The notes beneath the pieces were generated by a model, which was not told the DNA's origin, ran no database searches, and saw only the letters and a program-made list of their open reading frames with translations. The position numbers and the translations under genes are program-made. From Pseudoalteromonas piscicida (GTDB lineage Bacteria > Pseudomonadota > Gammaproteobacteria > Enterobacterales > Alteromonadaceae), in NCBI RefSeq assembly GCF_002208135.1, contig NZ_CP021646.1, positions 541,501-605,500 on the forward strand: 64,000 bases of DNA, read 5' to 3'. Within the stretch, counting starts at the first letter, position 1; each line of letters opens with the position of its first letter. Below are positions 17,193-26,703 of the stretch, in pieces.

Positions 17193-17617
17193 TGTTGAGC
17201 GTTGAATTGCTTCCAGCGGTAATGACGCCGCTTGTAAACAAGTTTTATGATGCACACAAGGCGCGAGGACGAGCAGCAAAGCACGATAAAGTTTGGGTGG
17301 TCAAAGATAGTTTTGAGATTATCGCGGCTTGTCGTTTGCAGCCTGTAGACGGCTATTGGTTGCTTGTGGGCGTTTATGTTGCACCACAGCATAGAAAACA
17401 AGGTATTGCGAAAAAATTAATTGAAACAGTGATTACACAGTTTCGAAGTCTGCAGCCACAGCAGGTAATTTATACTTTTGCATATTGCTATCTCCATGAC
17501 TTTTACAGCGCACTTGGGTTTCAAAGCAATTCACGAGAATTACCACCCGAACTTGCTTCTCGCTTATCTAGTTATCTTGGACAAAACCGCCAACTCGTGG
17601 CAATGTATTACGTCTAG
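17192..17617 (+). CDS. GNAT family N-acetyltransferase
   Basis: This small GNAT enzyme (141 residues from the ATG) has a strand pair WVVKDSFEIIAACRLQP, then LLVGVYVAPQHRKQGIAKKLI, with the acetyl-CoA loop Q-H-R-K-Q-G-I-A. The C-terminal part FYSALGFQS is the usual YxxxGF element. The substrate is unknown. Coupling to the upstream DUF3283 gene (ATG inside the TGATG overlap) suggests the two act together. A TTG three bases upstream is an alternative start. Confidence 0.87.
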   Translation: MLSVELLPAVMTPLVNKFYDAHKARGRAAKHDKVWVVKDSFEIIAACRLQPVDGYWLLVGVYVAPQHRKQGIAKKLIETVITQFRSLQPQQVIYTFAYCYLHDFYSALGFQSNSRELPPELASRLSSYLGQNRQLVAMYYV

Positions 17618-17636
17618 TTAACAACCTCGGCTTTTT

Positions 17637-20600
17637 ATGTTTCGCCTGTGTTTTATATTTTGCATTTGCTTGTTTACAGGACTGGTAAGTGCCGCACAAA
17701 TTTCACGACTTTCACCCGCGGAAGGATTATCACAAAGTTATGTCAATACTTTGCTTATTGATGAGCAGGGGTATTTGTGGCTTTCTACCGAAGGTGGACT
17801 TAACCGCTACGATGGTTATCAAGTACTGGATGTGAATGGACCCGATGGCGTACTTGATAAAGTGCAGGTGAATTATATTTATCAGGACAACCTTGGTGGG
17901 ATTTGGATCACCACGGGCATCGCGGGACTGTTGCGATACGATCCCATGAAAGATGAATATAGAAAGTACATAGAACCCCCTTCCACAGAGGACGAGTTTT
18001 ATTCCAATTTGGTTAATATTGTTTTGACCAAAGATGATGACCACATGTGGGTCGTACGCACTAATGATGTAGCCATCCTTAATATCCATACTGGCAAACT
18101 CGAGAGTGAGGTGACCTTACCACTTGATGAAGAAAGCGGTTTTATACGCGCCGTTTATCAACATCAAGACATCTTGTTTATCGCCACTTCTGAGCGCTTA
18201 TTCGCATATCATTTAACAGCGAAAAAACTAAGAATTCTGGAGCACCTTGCTCCTATTGATCACCCCTACCAAACAAATACTAAATCGCTATTTATTTTAG
18301 ACCAAGATACCTTGCTCTTAGGTGCAGTTCAGGGGATGTACGAGCTAGATATTTCTCAATTGCTAAAAGATTTTGACGCAGAGGTATCGTTTAAAACACT
18401 GCTTCCTGAGCTAAACATATGGAAAATGCTCAGGCATGATGAACATACCTTGCTGCTTGGTACCGATAAAGGCCTTGTTTATTACACGGTTGAAGATGGC
18501 AGTGCAGTTCGTGATAAGCGTTTGTCTTCAAGCATATTCTTACCATCCAATACTAGCATTATAGATATCGTTAAGGATAGTTACGGGGGACTTTGGGTTG
18601 CCACAAAAGAAGATGGCGCATTTTACTTGCCAGACAGCACGCTAGCATTTGATAACGTCAGCGATCTCACTGTTGAAGGTGAGGGGTTTTCTCACAGTAA
18701 TGTCTGGGCGATGCATGAATCTAATCAGTTTTTGTGGTTGGCCACGAATGACGGCTTAACGCGTTACAATCCAAAAACCAGAGAGACCAAACAGTTTCTT
18801 AAGGGTTACTTAGGTGACGAAATTCTCTCAGAGTTTATTATTTGGAAGATCGCGGAGTATAAAAATAAGCTTTGGCTAACGACCGTAAAAGGACTGTTTG
18901 TCTTTGACCCTATTACTCACGAAGTGACAAGACCCAAGGCTAATAACCCAGAAGACCAAGAGATACTGACATCCTTTGTGAAAGGAGGGGAGTTGTTAGC
19001 TGACGGTAAGTTTTATTTCGTCAATAGTGATGCAGGAATGTTTGTTTATGACATTAATACCGCTGAGCTAACACACCTTACTAAGTCATTTGAAAATGTT
19101 GACCCGTTTCTCACTTATGGCTTCTATCCACCACTTCCAAATGAACCGCATAAACCCCTTTATTACTATGCTGGCGTATTGTTGCAATATGATCCGCAGT
19201 TAGAAACGTTAACTGAGATTTATAAAGCGCCGAAGGCAAATAAGCATTTAGCTGTAGATATTACGACCTACACCATAGATAAAAACAATATTTTGTGGTT
19301 GTCGTTATCATCGTTTGGTTTGATTGGCCTGACGCTGGACGGTTATGAGCCAATTTATAACATCGATTTAAAAGCCCACAAAATAGATACTTTGATGTAT
19401 GAAATGCGCCAAGACAAAGAGGGAATGATTTGGATGTCATCTCACAAGGGGATTTGGCGTCTAGACCCGGATAATTTGCACTTACAACAATTCACGACCG
19501 AAGATGGCATACTCTCTAACGAGTTTAACGGTGGCGCATCAGTGATGTTGGAAGACGGTCGCATCGCGTATGGTATGTTGAAAGGGTTTGTAGTGTTTTC
19601 TCCTGATGACAATCGGCCTAAAAAGCCATTACTTGATCATGTAAACATCACCAGCGTGGATTTAATTTCTCGTCCAAATCAAAAAGCCGGATTAAAGCAA
19701 TTTGATCACATCGAACTTGAGCATGATGATATCGGACTCGAAGTCTCTTTTTCTGCGATGGCATTTAGTTATCAGGATCGGATTATTTATGAATATCAAA
19801 TATCGGGTGGTCAGAAGATCCTAAGTCGTAATCAAAACCGCGTAGTATTCCCTAAACTTAACCCCGGTGAATATGCATTAAAAGTGTGGGCGAAAGACCC
19901 ATTAACGGGAGATTACACACCGCCTGCAAAATTAACCATTAATGTAAATTACCCTGCGTGGCGTTCACCCGTTGCGATTGCCGGATATGTGTTTCTTACG
20001 CTCTTACTATTGTCTCTTTGGAGTTATCGAAAGTATCGCGTTGAGCAACTTATTCTTGCCGCCCATAAGGAAACACAAGACAGAGAAGCTAGATTGAAAA
20101 TGGCGCTAGAAGGGAGTAATTCTGGAGTATGGGAGTGGCATGCGGGTAGTACGTTAATCTATCAGCCTCGACTTGTGACGGAGCTTGATTACGAGCTTGA
20201 GAGTGTTGGTTTGGATGATTATCTGCAAAAGATACACCCCTCGGATAGAGCCATGTTCCGCTTACAGTGGCTTGAGTTCGTCACAACGAACAAAGGTTTT
20301 ATCGACTGTACTTATCGATTAAAAGACAGTAAAGGTCAGTGGCGTTGGTATAAGGATTTTGGCAAGGTGCTCGAATGGGATGAAGGTAATCCCACACAAG
20401 TGGCTGGTACCTATACCAACTTAACGCGTGAACGTTTATTTGAAGAGCGTGCCGCATTATTTGGGGCTGCGTTTGAGCAGACCCGTGACTGGGTCATGAT
20501 CTTAGACAAAAGACTGCGTATCCAGGCTTGTAATCGGGCGATGCAAAATGCCTTTAATCTTGAGTCCATCCCGTCATCAAGCACAGCGGTGAAACTTGGG

Positions 20601-22103
20601 ATGTCGAGACAAAAGCGGATGATGTATCTACGCCAAACGTTGGCGTTGGCTGTACATCAGCACTTAAGTTCTGAGGAAGTCGTTAGCCTGCCAAATGGTG
20701 ACGAAAGAGACGTATTGATTAAAATTAGTGCTGTGGCGAATGGTGATGGCGAACTATACAGTTATGTTGTAGTGCTGACTGATATTAGCCAGCAAAAGCG
20801 CACTGAAAAAGAGTTATATCAGCTCGCTAACTACGATTTACAGACTAAGTTGCCAAATAAAGCATTATTGATGGATAGAGTACAGCATGCAATCAAGCAG
20901 TCTGAGGCCCAAGAGACACAATTTGCGCTGTTAGTAATCAAGTTCAATCGTTTACAGAATCTATACGATATTTATGGTGCGGACTTTGTTGCCGAGTTGC
21001 TTCCGCTGCTTGCAACAAAGCTACGCTGTTGCTTCCGTGAATTAGATAGTTTAGCAACGGGGCATGATAAGTCGTTTTATGTATTGATGGAGCATCTCGA
21101 CAACCCTGAAAAGGTTCATCAATATGTAGAGTGTTTAGTTCACTCATTTAGCATACCGCTGGAGGCCGCAGGACACACCGTACTGATGCAACCAGCGATT
21201 GGGATTGCGATGTATCCCGATGATGCGTCTGACGCTTTTGAGCTCAATCAAGCGGCAAAGGCTGCACTTGAGCATGTCAATGTACAACAAATCTCCAGTT
21301 ATCAGTTTTTCCGCGAAGAGATGAATGGCAAGGTCAGGCGTTCTCTAGAGGTCGAACAAGCGCTTATGAGAGCGCTAAAAAATGGTGAATTTAGTAATCA
21401 TTATCAGCCTATTGTCGATGTGCAAAGTGATACCTTGCTTGGCTTTGAAACCTTATTACGCTGGCCTGAAAATAGCGAGTTTTGTGCTCAGGAGTATGCG
21501 CTCGCAGCTGAACATGCCGGTGTAGTTACCGAGCTTACCCTGCAAACCCTATCTCGGGCATTAGTTGAATTGAGACACTGGCAAACCATTGAGCGCGACT
21601 TATATATATCCATTAATCTATCGGCTATCGATTTTGAATCCTCAAGCTTAGTTGAGGATATTCAACAAGCACTGAGTCGCAGTAAAGTGTCTGGTCACTC
21701 TGTGGCTTTTGAGATAACGGAAACCGCTCTGCTTTCTAATATCGATAGTGCAGTGAAAGTGATGAAAGAAATAAAAGCACTGGGCTGTCATATCTATATG
21801 GATGACTTTGGGACGGGATACGCCTCTTTGACCTATCTGCAACAGTTGCCTATTGATGTCATTAAGATAGATAAAAGTTTTGTACAACAAATTGCTGAGG
21901 ATCCAGAAAGCTATTTAATCATTCGCTCATGTGTAAATTTAGCGCATGGGTTGGGATTAAAATGTGTCGCAGAAGGGGTGGAAAACGACCTTCAGTATCA
22001 GCGCGTCAAGGCTGAGCAAGTCGATTATTATCAAGGTTACAGGTTTAGCTCGGCGATTAGTGGCGAACAAGTCGCGCAATTACTCTCTGAAACATCGCTG
22101 TAG
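17637..22103 (+). CDS. Membrane sensor with two-component-type propeller, PAS, degenerate GGDEF and EAL domains
   Basis: The 1488-residue protein has a signal peptide ending near VSAAQ. A large periplasmic region follows with repeated Reg_prop-type beta-propeller units (GYLWLSTEGGLNRYDG, GIWITTGIAGLLRYD, FLWLATNDGLTRYN, MIWMSSHKGIWRLD). A Y_Y_Y domain (about 690-775) and one TM helix (about 780-800) lead to PAS/PAC repeats (about 825-1050), a GGDEF-fold domain (about 1060-1215) and EAL (about 1235-1485). The GGDEF site reads HDKSF, so cyclase activity is unlikely. EAL keeps ETLLRW, SINLS, EITET, DDFGTG, IKIDKS, EGVEN and YYQGY, so phosphodiesterase activity is likely. Periplasmic signals, perhaps glycans as for other propeller sensors, would control cyclic-di-GMP breakdown. 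It is the largest gene in the window. Confidence 0.92.
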   Translation: MFRLCFIFCICLFTGLVSAAQISRLSPAEGLSQSYVNTLLIDEQGYLWLSTEGGLNRYDGYQVLDVNGPDGVLDKVQVNYIYQDNLGGIWITTGIAGLLRYDPMKDEYRKYIEPPSTEDEFYSNLVNIVLTKDDDHMWVVRTNDVAILNIHTGKLESEVTLPLDEESGFIRAVYQHQDILFIATSERLFAYHLTAKKLRILEHLAPIDHPYQTNTKSLFILDQDTLLLGAVQGMYELDISQLLKDFDAEVSFKTLLPELNIWKMLRHDEHTLLLGTDKGLVYYTVEDGSAVRDKRLSSSIFLPSNTSIIDIVKDSYGGLWVATKEDGAFYLPDSTLAFDNVSDLTVEGEGFSHSNVWAMHESNQFLWLATNDGLTRYNPKTRETKQFLKGYLGDEILSEFIIWKIAEYKNKLWLTTVKGLFVFDPITHEVTRPKANNPEDQEILTSFVKGGELLADGKFYFVNSDAGMFVYDINTAELTHLTKSFENVDPFLTYGFYPPLPNEPHKPLYYYAGVLLQYDPQLETLTEIYKAPKANKHLAVDITTYTIDKNNILWLSLSSFGLIGLTLDGYEPIYNIDLKAHKIDTLMYEMRQDKEGMIWMSSHKGIWRLDPDNLHLQQFTTEDGILSNEFNGGASVMLEDGRIAYGMLKGFVVFSPDDNRPKKPLLDHVNITSVDLISRPNQKAGLKQFDHIELEHDDIGLEVSFSAMAFSYQDRIIYEYQISGGQKILSRNQNRVVFPKLNPGEYALKVWAKDPLTGDYTPPAKLTINVNYPAWRSPVAIAGYVFLTLLLLSLWSYRKYRVEQLILAAHKETQDREARLKMALEGSNSGVWEWHAGSTLIYQPRLVTELDYELESVGLDDYLQKIHPSDRAMFRLQWLEFVTTNKGFIDCTYRLKDSKGQWRWYKDFGKVLEWDEGNPTQVAGTYTNLTRERLFEERAALFGAAFEQTRDWVMILDKRLRIQACNRAMQNAFNLESIPSSSTAVKLGMSRQKRMMYLRQTLALAVHQHLSSEEVVSLPNGDERDVLIKISAVANGDGELYSYVVVLTDISQQKRTEKELYQLANYDLQTKLPNKALLMDRVQHAIKQSEAQETQFALLVIKFNRLQNLYDIYGADFVAELLPLLATKLRCCFRELDSLATGHDKSFYVLMEHLDNPEKVHQYVECLVHSFSIPLEAAGHTVLMQPAIGIAMYPDDASDAFELNQAAKAALEHVNVQQISSYQFFREEMNGKVRRSLEVEQALMRALKNGEFSNHYQPIVDVQSDTLLGFETLLRWPENSEFCAQEYALAAEHAGVVTELTLQTLSRALVELRHWQTIERDLYISINLSAIDFESSSLVEDIQQALSRSKVSGHSVAFEITETALLSNIDSAVKVMKEIKALGCHIYMDDFGTGYASLTYLQQLPIDVIKIDKSFVQQIAEDPESYLIIRSCVNLAHGLGLKCVAEGVENDLQYQRVKAEQVDYYQGYRFSSAISGEQVAQLLSETSL

Positions 22104-22122
22104 CTTTTTGCTACAGCTTTTT
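22097..22122. terminator. Bidirectional terminator whose stem carries both stop codons
   Basis: The perfect eight-base stem GCTGTAGC/GCTACAGC encloses a TTTTT loop and is followed by TTTTT on the plus strand. The TAG stop of the EAL gene lies in the left arm and the TAG stop of the convergent channel gene in the right arm. Confidence 0.8.
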
Positions 22123-23061
22123 ACCACAGTGACGACAGTACATATGATGGACGCGTTGGCTACTCATCAGTTTAATCGCTTGGTTTGCTTCCAGTTGACT
22201 TAAGCCAAGCTCAATACGTAGCGCTTCTAAATGGGCTCTTTCACTTTTGTCGACATCGCCATCAACTAATGCATGCAGTACAGCCTCATTGAACGCATCT
22301 CGACGTTTGCGCATTTGGTCGGCAAAGCTTGAAGCCAAGAGGCCTGTGGGGATTGCGACCATGCCCATACTGAGTAAGGTGATAAGACCACCAAAAAATT
22401 GTCCAAGCGGGGTGATTGGTACAACATCGCCGTAACCCACTGTGGTTAGAGTGGCCATCGCCCACCACATGGCTTTGGGAATGGAGCCAAACTTATCCGG
22501 TTGCACATCGTGTTCTATAAGATAAATCCCGCAAGAGGCCATGATAAGCACCACACTCATGATAAAAAAGGCGGCAAGCAACGAGCTCGATTCTTCTCTA
22601 AATGCCGCGAGTAGCAGCTGCATAGCCCGAGAGTAGCGCGTCAGCTTAAAGATCCTGAGTAATCGAATAACACGTAAAAAACGCAGATCAAAGGTGATAA
22701 AGGCCATTAATATGGTTGGTAAAATAGCAATGAGATCAATCACCGCAAGCGGTGATATCAAATACTTTAGGCGCTTTTTCCAATTTGGTATTTCCAAATG
22801 ACGATAATCAAGCTTATCGACACAGCACCAAAATCTCAGTAAGTATTCAATGGCGAAAATGGTCACACTGACTAATTCTAGGGTGAGAAAGTAGTGATGG
22901 TATACACTTGCTAAGTCGCGCTCAGACTCCAACACAATAGCAACGACATTGGTTAAAATCAGGGTGATGAGGAAGATATCGACTACGCGCCCTAGTCGGC
23001 GATATTGCCCTGTGGCCTCGAGTACCGCAGCCGTTTTTTCTCTGATGTGAAGTTGCATCAA
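22111..23061 (-). CDS. Voltage-gated-type potassium channel (ion transport family)
   Basis: The 316-residue inner-membrane protein has six TM helices. S1 starts near LITLILTNVVAIVLES, S4 is an Arg-rich helix (RFLRVIRLLRIFKLTRYS), and the pore helix and filter TLTTVGYGDVVPIT precede S6 (FFGGLITLLSMGMVAIPTGLLASSF). This is the bacterial Kv-like family, probably K+ selective. The cytosolic tail (about 245-316) is short and ends HHMYCRHCGKKL, a single Cys-x-x-Cys knuckle that could bind metal in an oligomer. It shares its terminator with the convergent sensor gene. Confidence 0.92.
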   Translation of the reverse strand: MMQLHIREKTAAVLEATGQYRRLGRVVDIFLITLILTNVVAIVLESERDLASVYHHYFLTLELVSVTIFAIEYLLRFWCCVDKLDYRHLEIPNWKKRLKYLISPLAVIDLIAILPTILMAFITFDLRFLRVIRLLRIFKLTRYSRAMQLLLAAFREESSSLLAAFFIMSVVLIMASCGIYLIEHDVQPDKFGSIPKAMWWAMATLTTVGYGDVVPITPLGQFFGGLITLLSMGMVAIPTGLLASSFADQMRKRRDAFNEAVLHALVDGDVDKSERAHLEALRIELGLSQLEANQAIKLMSSQRVHHMYCRHCGKKL

Positions 23062-23091
23062 GTTGTCAACGTCCCTTATCTTTTTTGCGTT

Positions 23092-25761
23092 TTAGTTTAA
23101 GTGTAACACCATCTGAATCGTGCCTTCCTCAAAATCTCGAGATACAGTAAATCCGAGCTTTTTAGCAAGACCAATCATACCGCTATTTTCTGGTAGGGTT
23201 ATCCCTTCTATGCTTTGTACGCCTTGCTTACGGCAGTGCTTTATCGCGGCTTCCATTAGTATGCGTCCAAGCCCAAGTCCTTGGCAGTCTGAGCGTACAA
23301 CCACAGCAAATTCAGCCACTTGGTTATCCGGATCCATCAACACGCGTGATACCCCAAGCGTTTGATAGCTAGACTTGTTAGGCACAGTGACAATAAACGC
23401 CATTTCTCGGTCGTAGTCAATTTGTGTCATTTTGGCGAGCTGATCATGATTAAATTGTGGCAGCTCGCCAAAAAAGCGGCGGTATCTATCTTCTTTACTT
23501 AAAGACTGGTCAAACTCTTGGTGCGCTCTTTCATCTTCAGGACGAATAGGCCTTAAGGTTGCAGGGCGGCCATCCTTTAACGTAACGGTTTTTACCAGCT
23601 CTCGAGGGTAAGGTCTGATAGCCAAGCGTTTACGGCCAGATACAGGCTCGTATCGTCTGAGCGTAATACTGGCGTCGAGTACTTGGAACTGGCCAGAGCA
23701 GGCCAAAATAGGATTGAGCTCCATATCAATGATATCGGGCTGGTCGACTACCATTTGAGAGACACGAGTGAGTAGGGCGCACAGGCGGTATTTATCGACC
23801 TTTTCAGGCAGTGCCCGATCTTTGATAAAGCCTTTGTCGTGGGCGGCTGCAATCAGGTACTTCGCAAGGTTCATATTCAGTGGCGGCAGTGCCACTGCGG
23901 CTTGCGAGAAATTCAGTCCGGTGCCCGCTTCACCAAGTAAAATAACTGGGCCAACGCCGGGTTCTGTTTTTACTGCTATCCGTAATTCTTGTCCACCAGC
24001 GCGTTTTGCCATGCGTTGCAAGGAGAAGCCTTCTATTTCAGCATCGGGTGCTGCCTCACGGATCCTTAGTAACATAGAAAATGCGGTTTGTTCTACTTCT
24101 TCGGCGTCGTTGAGGTTGAGTACAACTCCACCAACTTCCGATTTAGAGGGGATATCATGGCTTATCAGTTTAAGTGCAACGGGGAAACCGAGCTGCTGAG
24201 CTTGTTCTTTTGCTTCTGAGGGGGTGAGTGCGATTTGCGTCTCTATGCATTCTATATCGTAATTAGCCAGCACCTGAGAAGCCAAATGGGTCGCGAGTTT
24301 ATTGGCACCTGAGTTTAAAAAATCATTGATTAAGCGTTTACTTTGCAGGTGTTGCAGCTGGCCTTCATCACTGTAGGATTCAGGCGTTTGCGTGAGGTGC
24401 TTTTGGTTTCGGCGGTAGCTAACCAAGTGCATAAAAGCGCCAACTGCACCTTCTGGTGTGCGATAGGTTGGGATCTTAGCGTTTGCGCACACGAGCCTTG
24501 CTGCGTATGCCGCTTCTTCACCCATAAAGTTCGTCATCACATAAGGGCGTGCCATTTTTGGAATTTTGGCTAGCGTTTGTGCAATGATCTCGGCATAAGC
24601 GGTACTTGGCGCAAGTGCTGATGGAGTATGAATTATCAGTAAGTTTTTGACTTCGTCGGCCTTTAATAAAATCTCTAGTGCTTGCTGGTAACGTTTTGGT
24701 GCGGAATCACCAAAAATATCTATCGGGTTACAAGCATGATCCGTTTGTGGGATCAGGGCACTGAGCGCTTGCTTGGTTTGCTCGCTTAGCACCGCCAGTT
24801 TGCCTGAGTTCTGCAGTAAGGTATCTACTGCCATAATGCCAGGGCCGCCGCCATTGGTTAAAATGGTCAGCTGTTCTACTTGCAGCAATTTGGGGTGTAA
24901 AGCAAGGGTTTGAGTAGCAGCAAATAGTTCTCTAAGATCGTTTACCCTCAGCATACCTGCACGTTGGAACATGGCATCATAAACCGCGTCATCGGAGGTA
25001 TTGCCGCCGGTGTGGTTCAGCGCAGCGATTGCGCCAGCCTTGGTTTTTCCGGTTTTTATTGCAATGACGGGCTTACTAAATGCAGCAGCTCGAGCTGCGG
25101 AAATAAAGCGCCTAACATCGTCGATATTATCAATGTAAAGCAAAATAGCTTGGGTTTTTGGATCCCGTCCTAGAAAGTCGAGTAGTTCGTCGAAATCAAT
25201 ATCAAGGCAATCTCCAACGGAAATAAAGTAAGAAAAGCCGATTTTTTTATGTTGTGCCCAGTCCAAAATGGTTGAGCATACCGCCGCCGATTGTGAAATA
25301 AAAGCAAGCTTACCTGGCGTGGCAACCGTATGAGAAAAACTGGCATTAATACCCAAGTGAGGAATGAGTAGACCGAGACAATTAGGACCAAGCAAGGTGA
25401 CTTTGGCTATTTTGGCCGCTTCTTTTAATTGGTGTTTATGCTGATTATCAAGCCCCGCCGCGATGATGATTGCATGTTGACAACCAATCTCACCAAGCTC
25501 ATTGATGATTTGCACTAGGGTTTGTTTGTTGGTACAAATAACGGCGAGATCAGGGACTTTGGGTAGCTGTTTGATGGTGCTGTAGGCAAGCACCCCATGC
25601 ACGGCGGTATGCTTTGGGCTGACGGGCATAATGGGCCCTTTAAAGCCGCCTTGTAGCAAGTTACGCATTACGATAAAGCCGGCGCGATCAGGATTGTTAG
25701 AAGCACCAATCACCGCGATAGATTGGGGGTTAAAAAATTGGCTAATACGCTTTACGCTCAT
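23092..25761 (-). CDS. patZ: PatZ-type protein lysine acetyltransferase (acyl-CoA synthetase domain plus GNAT)
   Basis: The 889-residue cytosolic enzyme closely parallels E. coli PatZ (YfiQ/Pka, 886 residues). The N-terminal CoA-binding domain (FNPQSIAVIGASNNPDRAG) is followed by succinyl-CoA-ligase-like domains (LAFISQSAAVCSTILDWAQ, FSYFISVGDCLDIDFDELL), an ATP-grasp domain (about 480-700) and a C-terminal GNAT domain (about 720-880: LRPIRPEDERAHQEF, VVRSDCQGLGLGRILMEAAI, LPENSGMIGLAKKLGF). Homologues acetylate lysines, notably of acetyl-CoA synthetase, and control acetate use. The ligase-like part is usually catalytically inactive and acts as a CoA sensor. It sits 30 bases downstream of the channel gene start. 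Confidence 0.93.
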   Translation of the reverse strand: MSVKRISQFFNPQSIAVIGASNNPDRAGFIVMRNLLQGGFKGPIMPVSPKHTAVHGVLAYSTIKQLPKVPDLAVICTNKQTLVQIINELGEIGCQHAIIIAAGLDNQHKHQLKEAAKIAKVTLLGPNCLGLLIPHLGINASFSHTVATPGKLAFISQSAAVCSTILDWAQHKKIGFSYFISVGDCLDIDFDELLDFLGRDPKTQAILLYIDNIDDVRRFISAARAAAFSKPVIAIKTGKTKAGAIAALNHTGGNTSDDAVYDAMFQRAGMLRVNDLRELFAATQTLALHPKLLQVEQLTILTNGGGPGIMAVDTLLQNSGKLAVLSEQTKQALSALIPQTDHACNPIDIFGDSAPKRYQQALEILLKADEVKNLLIIHTPSALAPSTAYAEIIAQTLAKIPKMARPYVMTNFMGEEAAYAARLVCANAKIPTYRTPEGAVGAFMHLVSYRRNQKHLTQTPESYSDEGQLQHLQSKRLINDFLNSGANKLATHLASQVLANYDIECIETQIALTPSEAKEQAQQLGFPVALKLISHDIPSKSEVGGVVLNLNDAEEVEQTAFSMLLRIREAAPDAEIEGFSLQRMAKRAGGQELRIAVKTEPGVGPVILLGEAGTGLNFSQAAVALPPLNMNLAKYLIAAAHDKGFIKDRALPEKVDKYRLCALLTRVSQMVVDQPDIIDMELNPILACSGQFQVLDASITLRRYEPVSGRKRLAIRPYPRELVKTVTLKDGRPATLRPIRPEDERAHQEFDQSLSKEDRYRRFFGELPQFNHDQLAKMTQIDYDREMAFIVTVPNKSSYQTLGVSRVLMDPDNQVAEFAVVVRSDCQGLGLGRILMEAAIKHCRKQGVQSIEGITLPENSGMIGLAKKLGFTVSRDFEEGTIQMVLHLN

Positions 25762-25906
25762 ACTGTTTCCTAGTTCAGCCGCAGCTCATAAGCACCACTC
25801 TACCATTTTGCTCGCAGTTTTCGAGTGCAATTCAGGTAGACTTTGATCTATCCCCATAATAATTGTATGAAAACCATGACTGAGGCGTAACGTTGAGGAC
25901 AAAGAT

Positions 25907-26617
25907 ATGTCTACTATGAGTAAATATTTGGCTCCTGCGGCTTTGCTATCACTGGCGGTGATAATGAGTGGCTGGATGGTAAAATCGACCATTCTAGAAG
26001 TAAAGGGAATGGAACGAACGGTAAGTGTAAAAGGGTTATCTGAAAAGGAAGTAACAGCAGACACAGTGATTTGGCCCGTATTTTATCGTGATGCAGATAA
26101 CGATCTGGAAGCGTTGGTTGAGCGCACAGAAAAGAAAAACGCAGCGATCCGCGCGTTCTTAACCTTGCATGGCTTTGATGCTTCAGAGCTTTCGTTATCA
26201 GCGCCCTCTATTACGGATAAATACGCACAAGAGTACGGCCAAAACAATCAAGGGTTTCGGTATGTGGCAAAAGCCGGAGTGACTGTGTACTCCAATAATC
26301 CAGATAAAGTCTCGCAAGCACTAGGGCAGTTAAGTGAGCTTGCTAAACAAGGTATTGCAATCACCAAAGACGACTATCAAAATCGGGTTGAATATTTGTT
26401 TACTGGTCTTAATGATATTAAGCCTGAAATGGTGCAAGAAGCCACACAAAAAGCTCGAGAAGTGGCGGTCAAATTTGCTAAAGATTCCGACTCTGTGCTT
26501 GGCAAAATAAAATCGGCAAGGCAAGGACAATTTAGTATTCGCGACAGAGACAGTAATACGCCGCAGATCAAAATCGTGCGTGTTGTGACGAGCGTGGAAT
26601 ATTACTTATCGGATTAA
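25907..26617 (+). CDS. SIMPL (DUF541) domain envelope protein
   Basis: The 236-residue protein has an uncleaved N-terminal helix or signal peptide (about 5-25) and a SIMPL/DUF541 domain: VKGMERTVSVKGLSEKEV at 35-52, GFRYVAKAGVTVYSNNPDKV in the middle, and the ending VRVVTSVEYYLSD. Family members sit in the periplasm or at the membrane. Some are linked to oxidative-stress resistance, but the biochemical role is unclear. The ribosome site GAGGAC lies 10 bases before the ATG. It is monocistronic and divergent from patZ. Confidence 0.88.
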   Translation: MSTMSKYLAPAALLSLAVIMSGWMVKSTILEVKGMERTVSVKGLSEKEVTADTVIWPVFYRDADNDLEALVERTEKKNAAIRAFLTLHGFDASELSLSAPSITDKYAQEYGQNNQGFRYVAKAGVTVYSNNPDKVSQALGQLSELAKQGIAITKDDYQNRVEYLFTGLNDIKPEMVQEATQKAREVAVKFAKDSDSVLGKIKSARQGQFSIRDRDSNTPQIKIVRVVTSVEYYLSD

Positions 26618-26663
26618 AACGCGTTTATCGCGCGACTAAGCAATCAAAAGTGACGAATTCGTC

Positions 26664-26703
26664 AAAAAGCAAAGCCGCTGCTATCAAGGTGCTTTGCTTT
26701 TTT
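26664..26703. terminator. Bidirectional terminator between the SIMPL and NYN genes
   Basis: The stem AAAAAGCAAAGC/GCTTTGCTTTTT has a 15-base loop. The flanking A and T runs allow termination of both convergent genes. Confidence 0.85.

Noticed and set aside
23768..24199. Plus-strand 143-codon open frame inside patZ
   Set aside because: It is fully antisense to a strongly conserved enzyme domain and shows no family signal.
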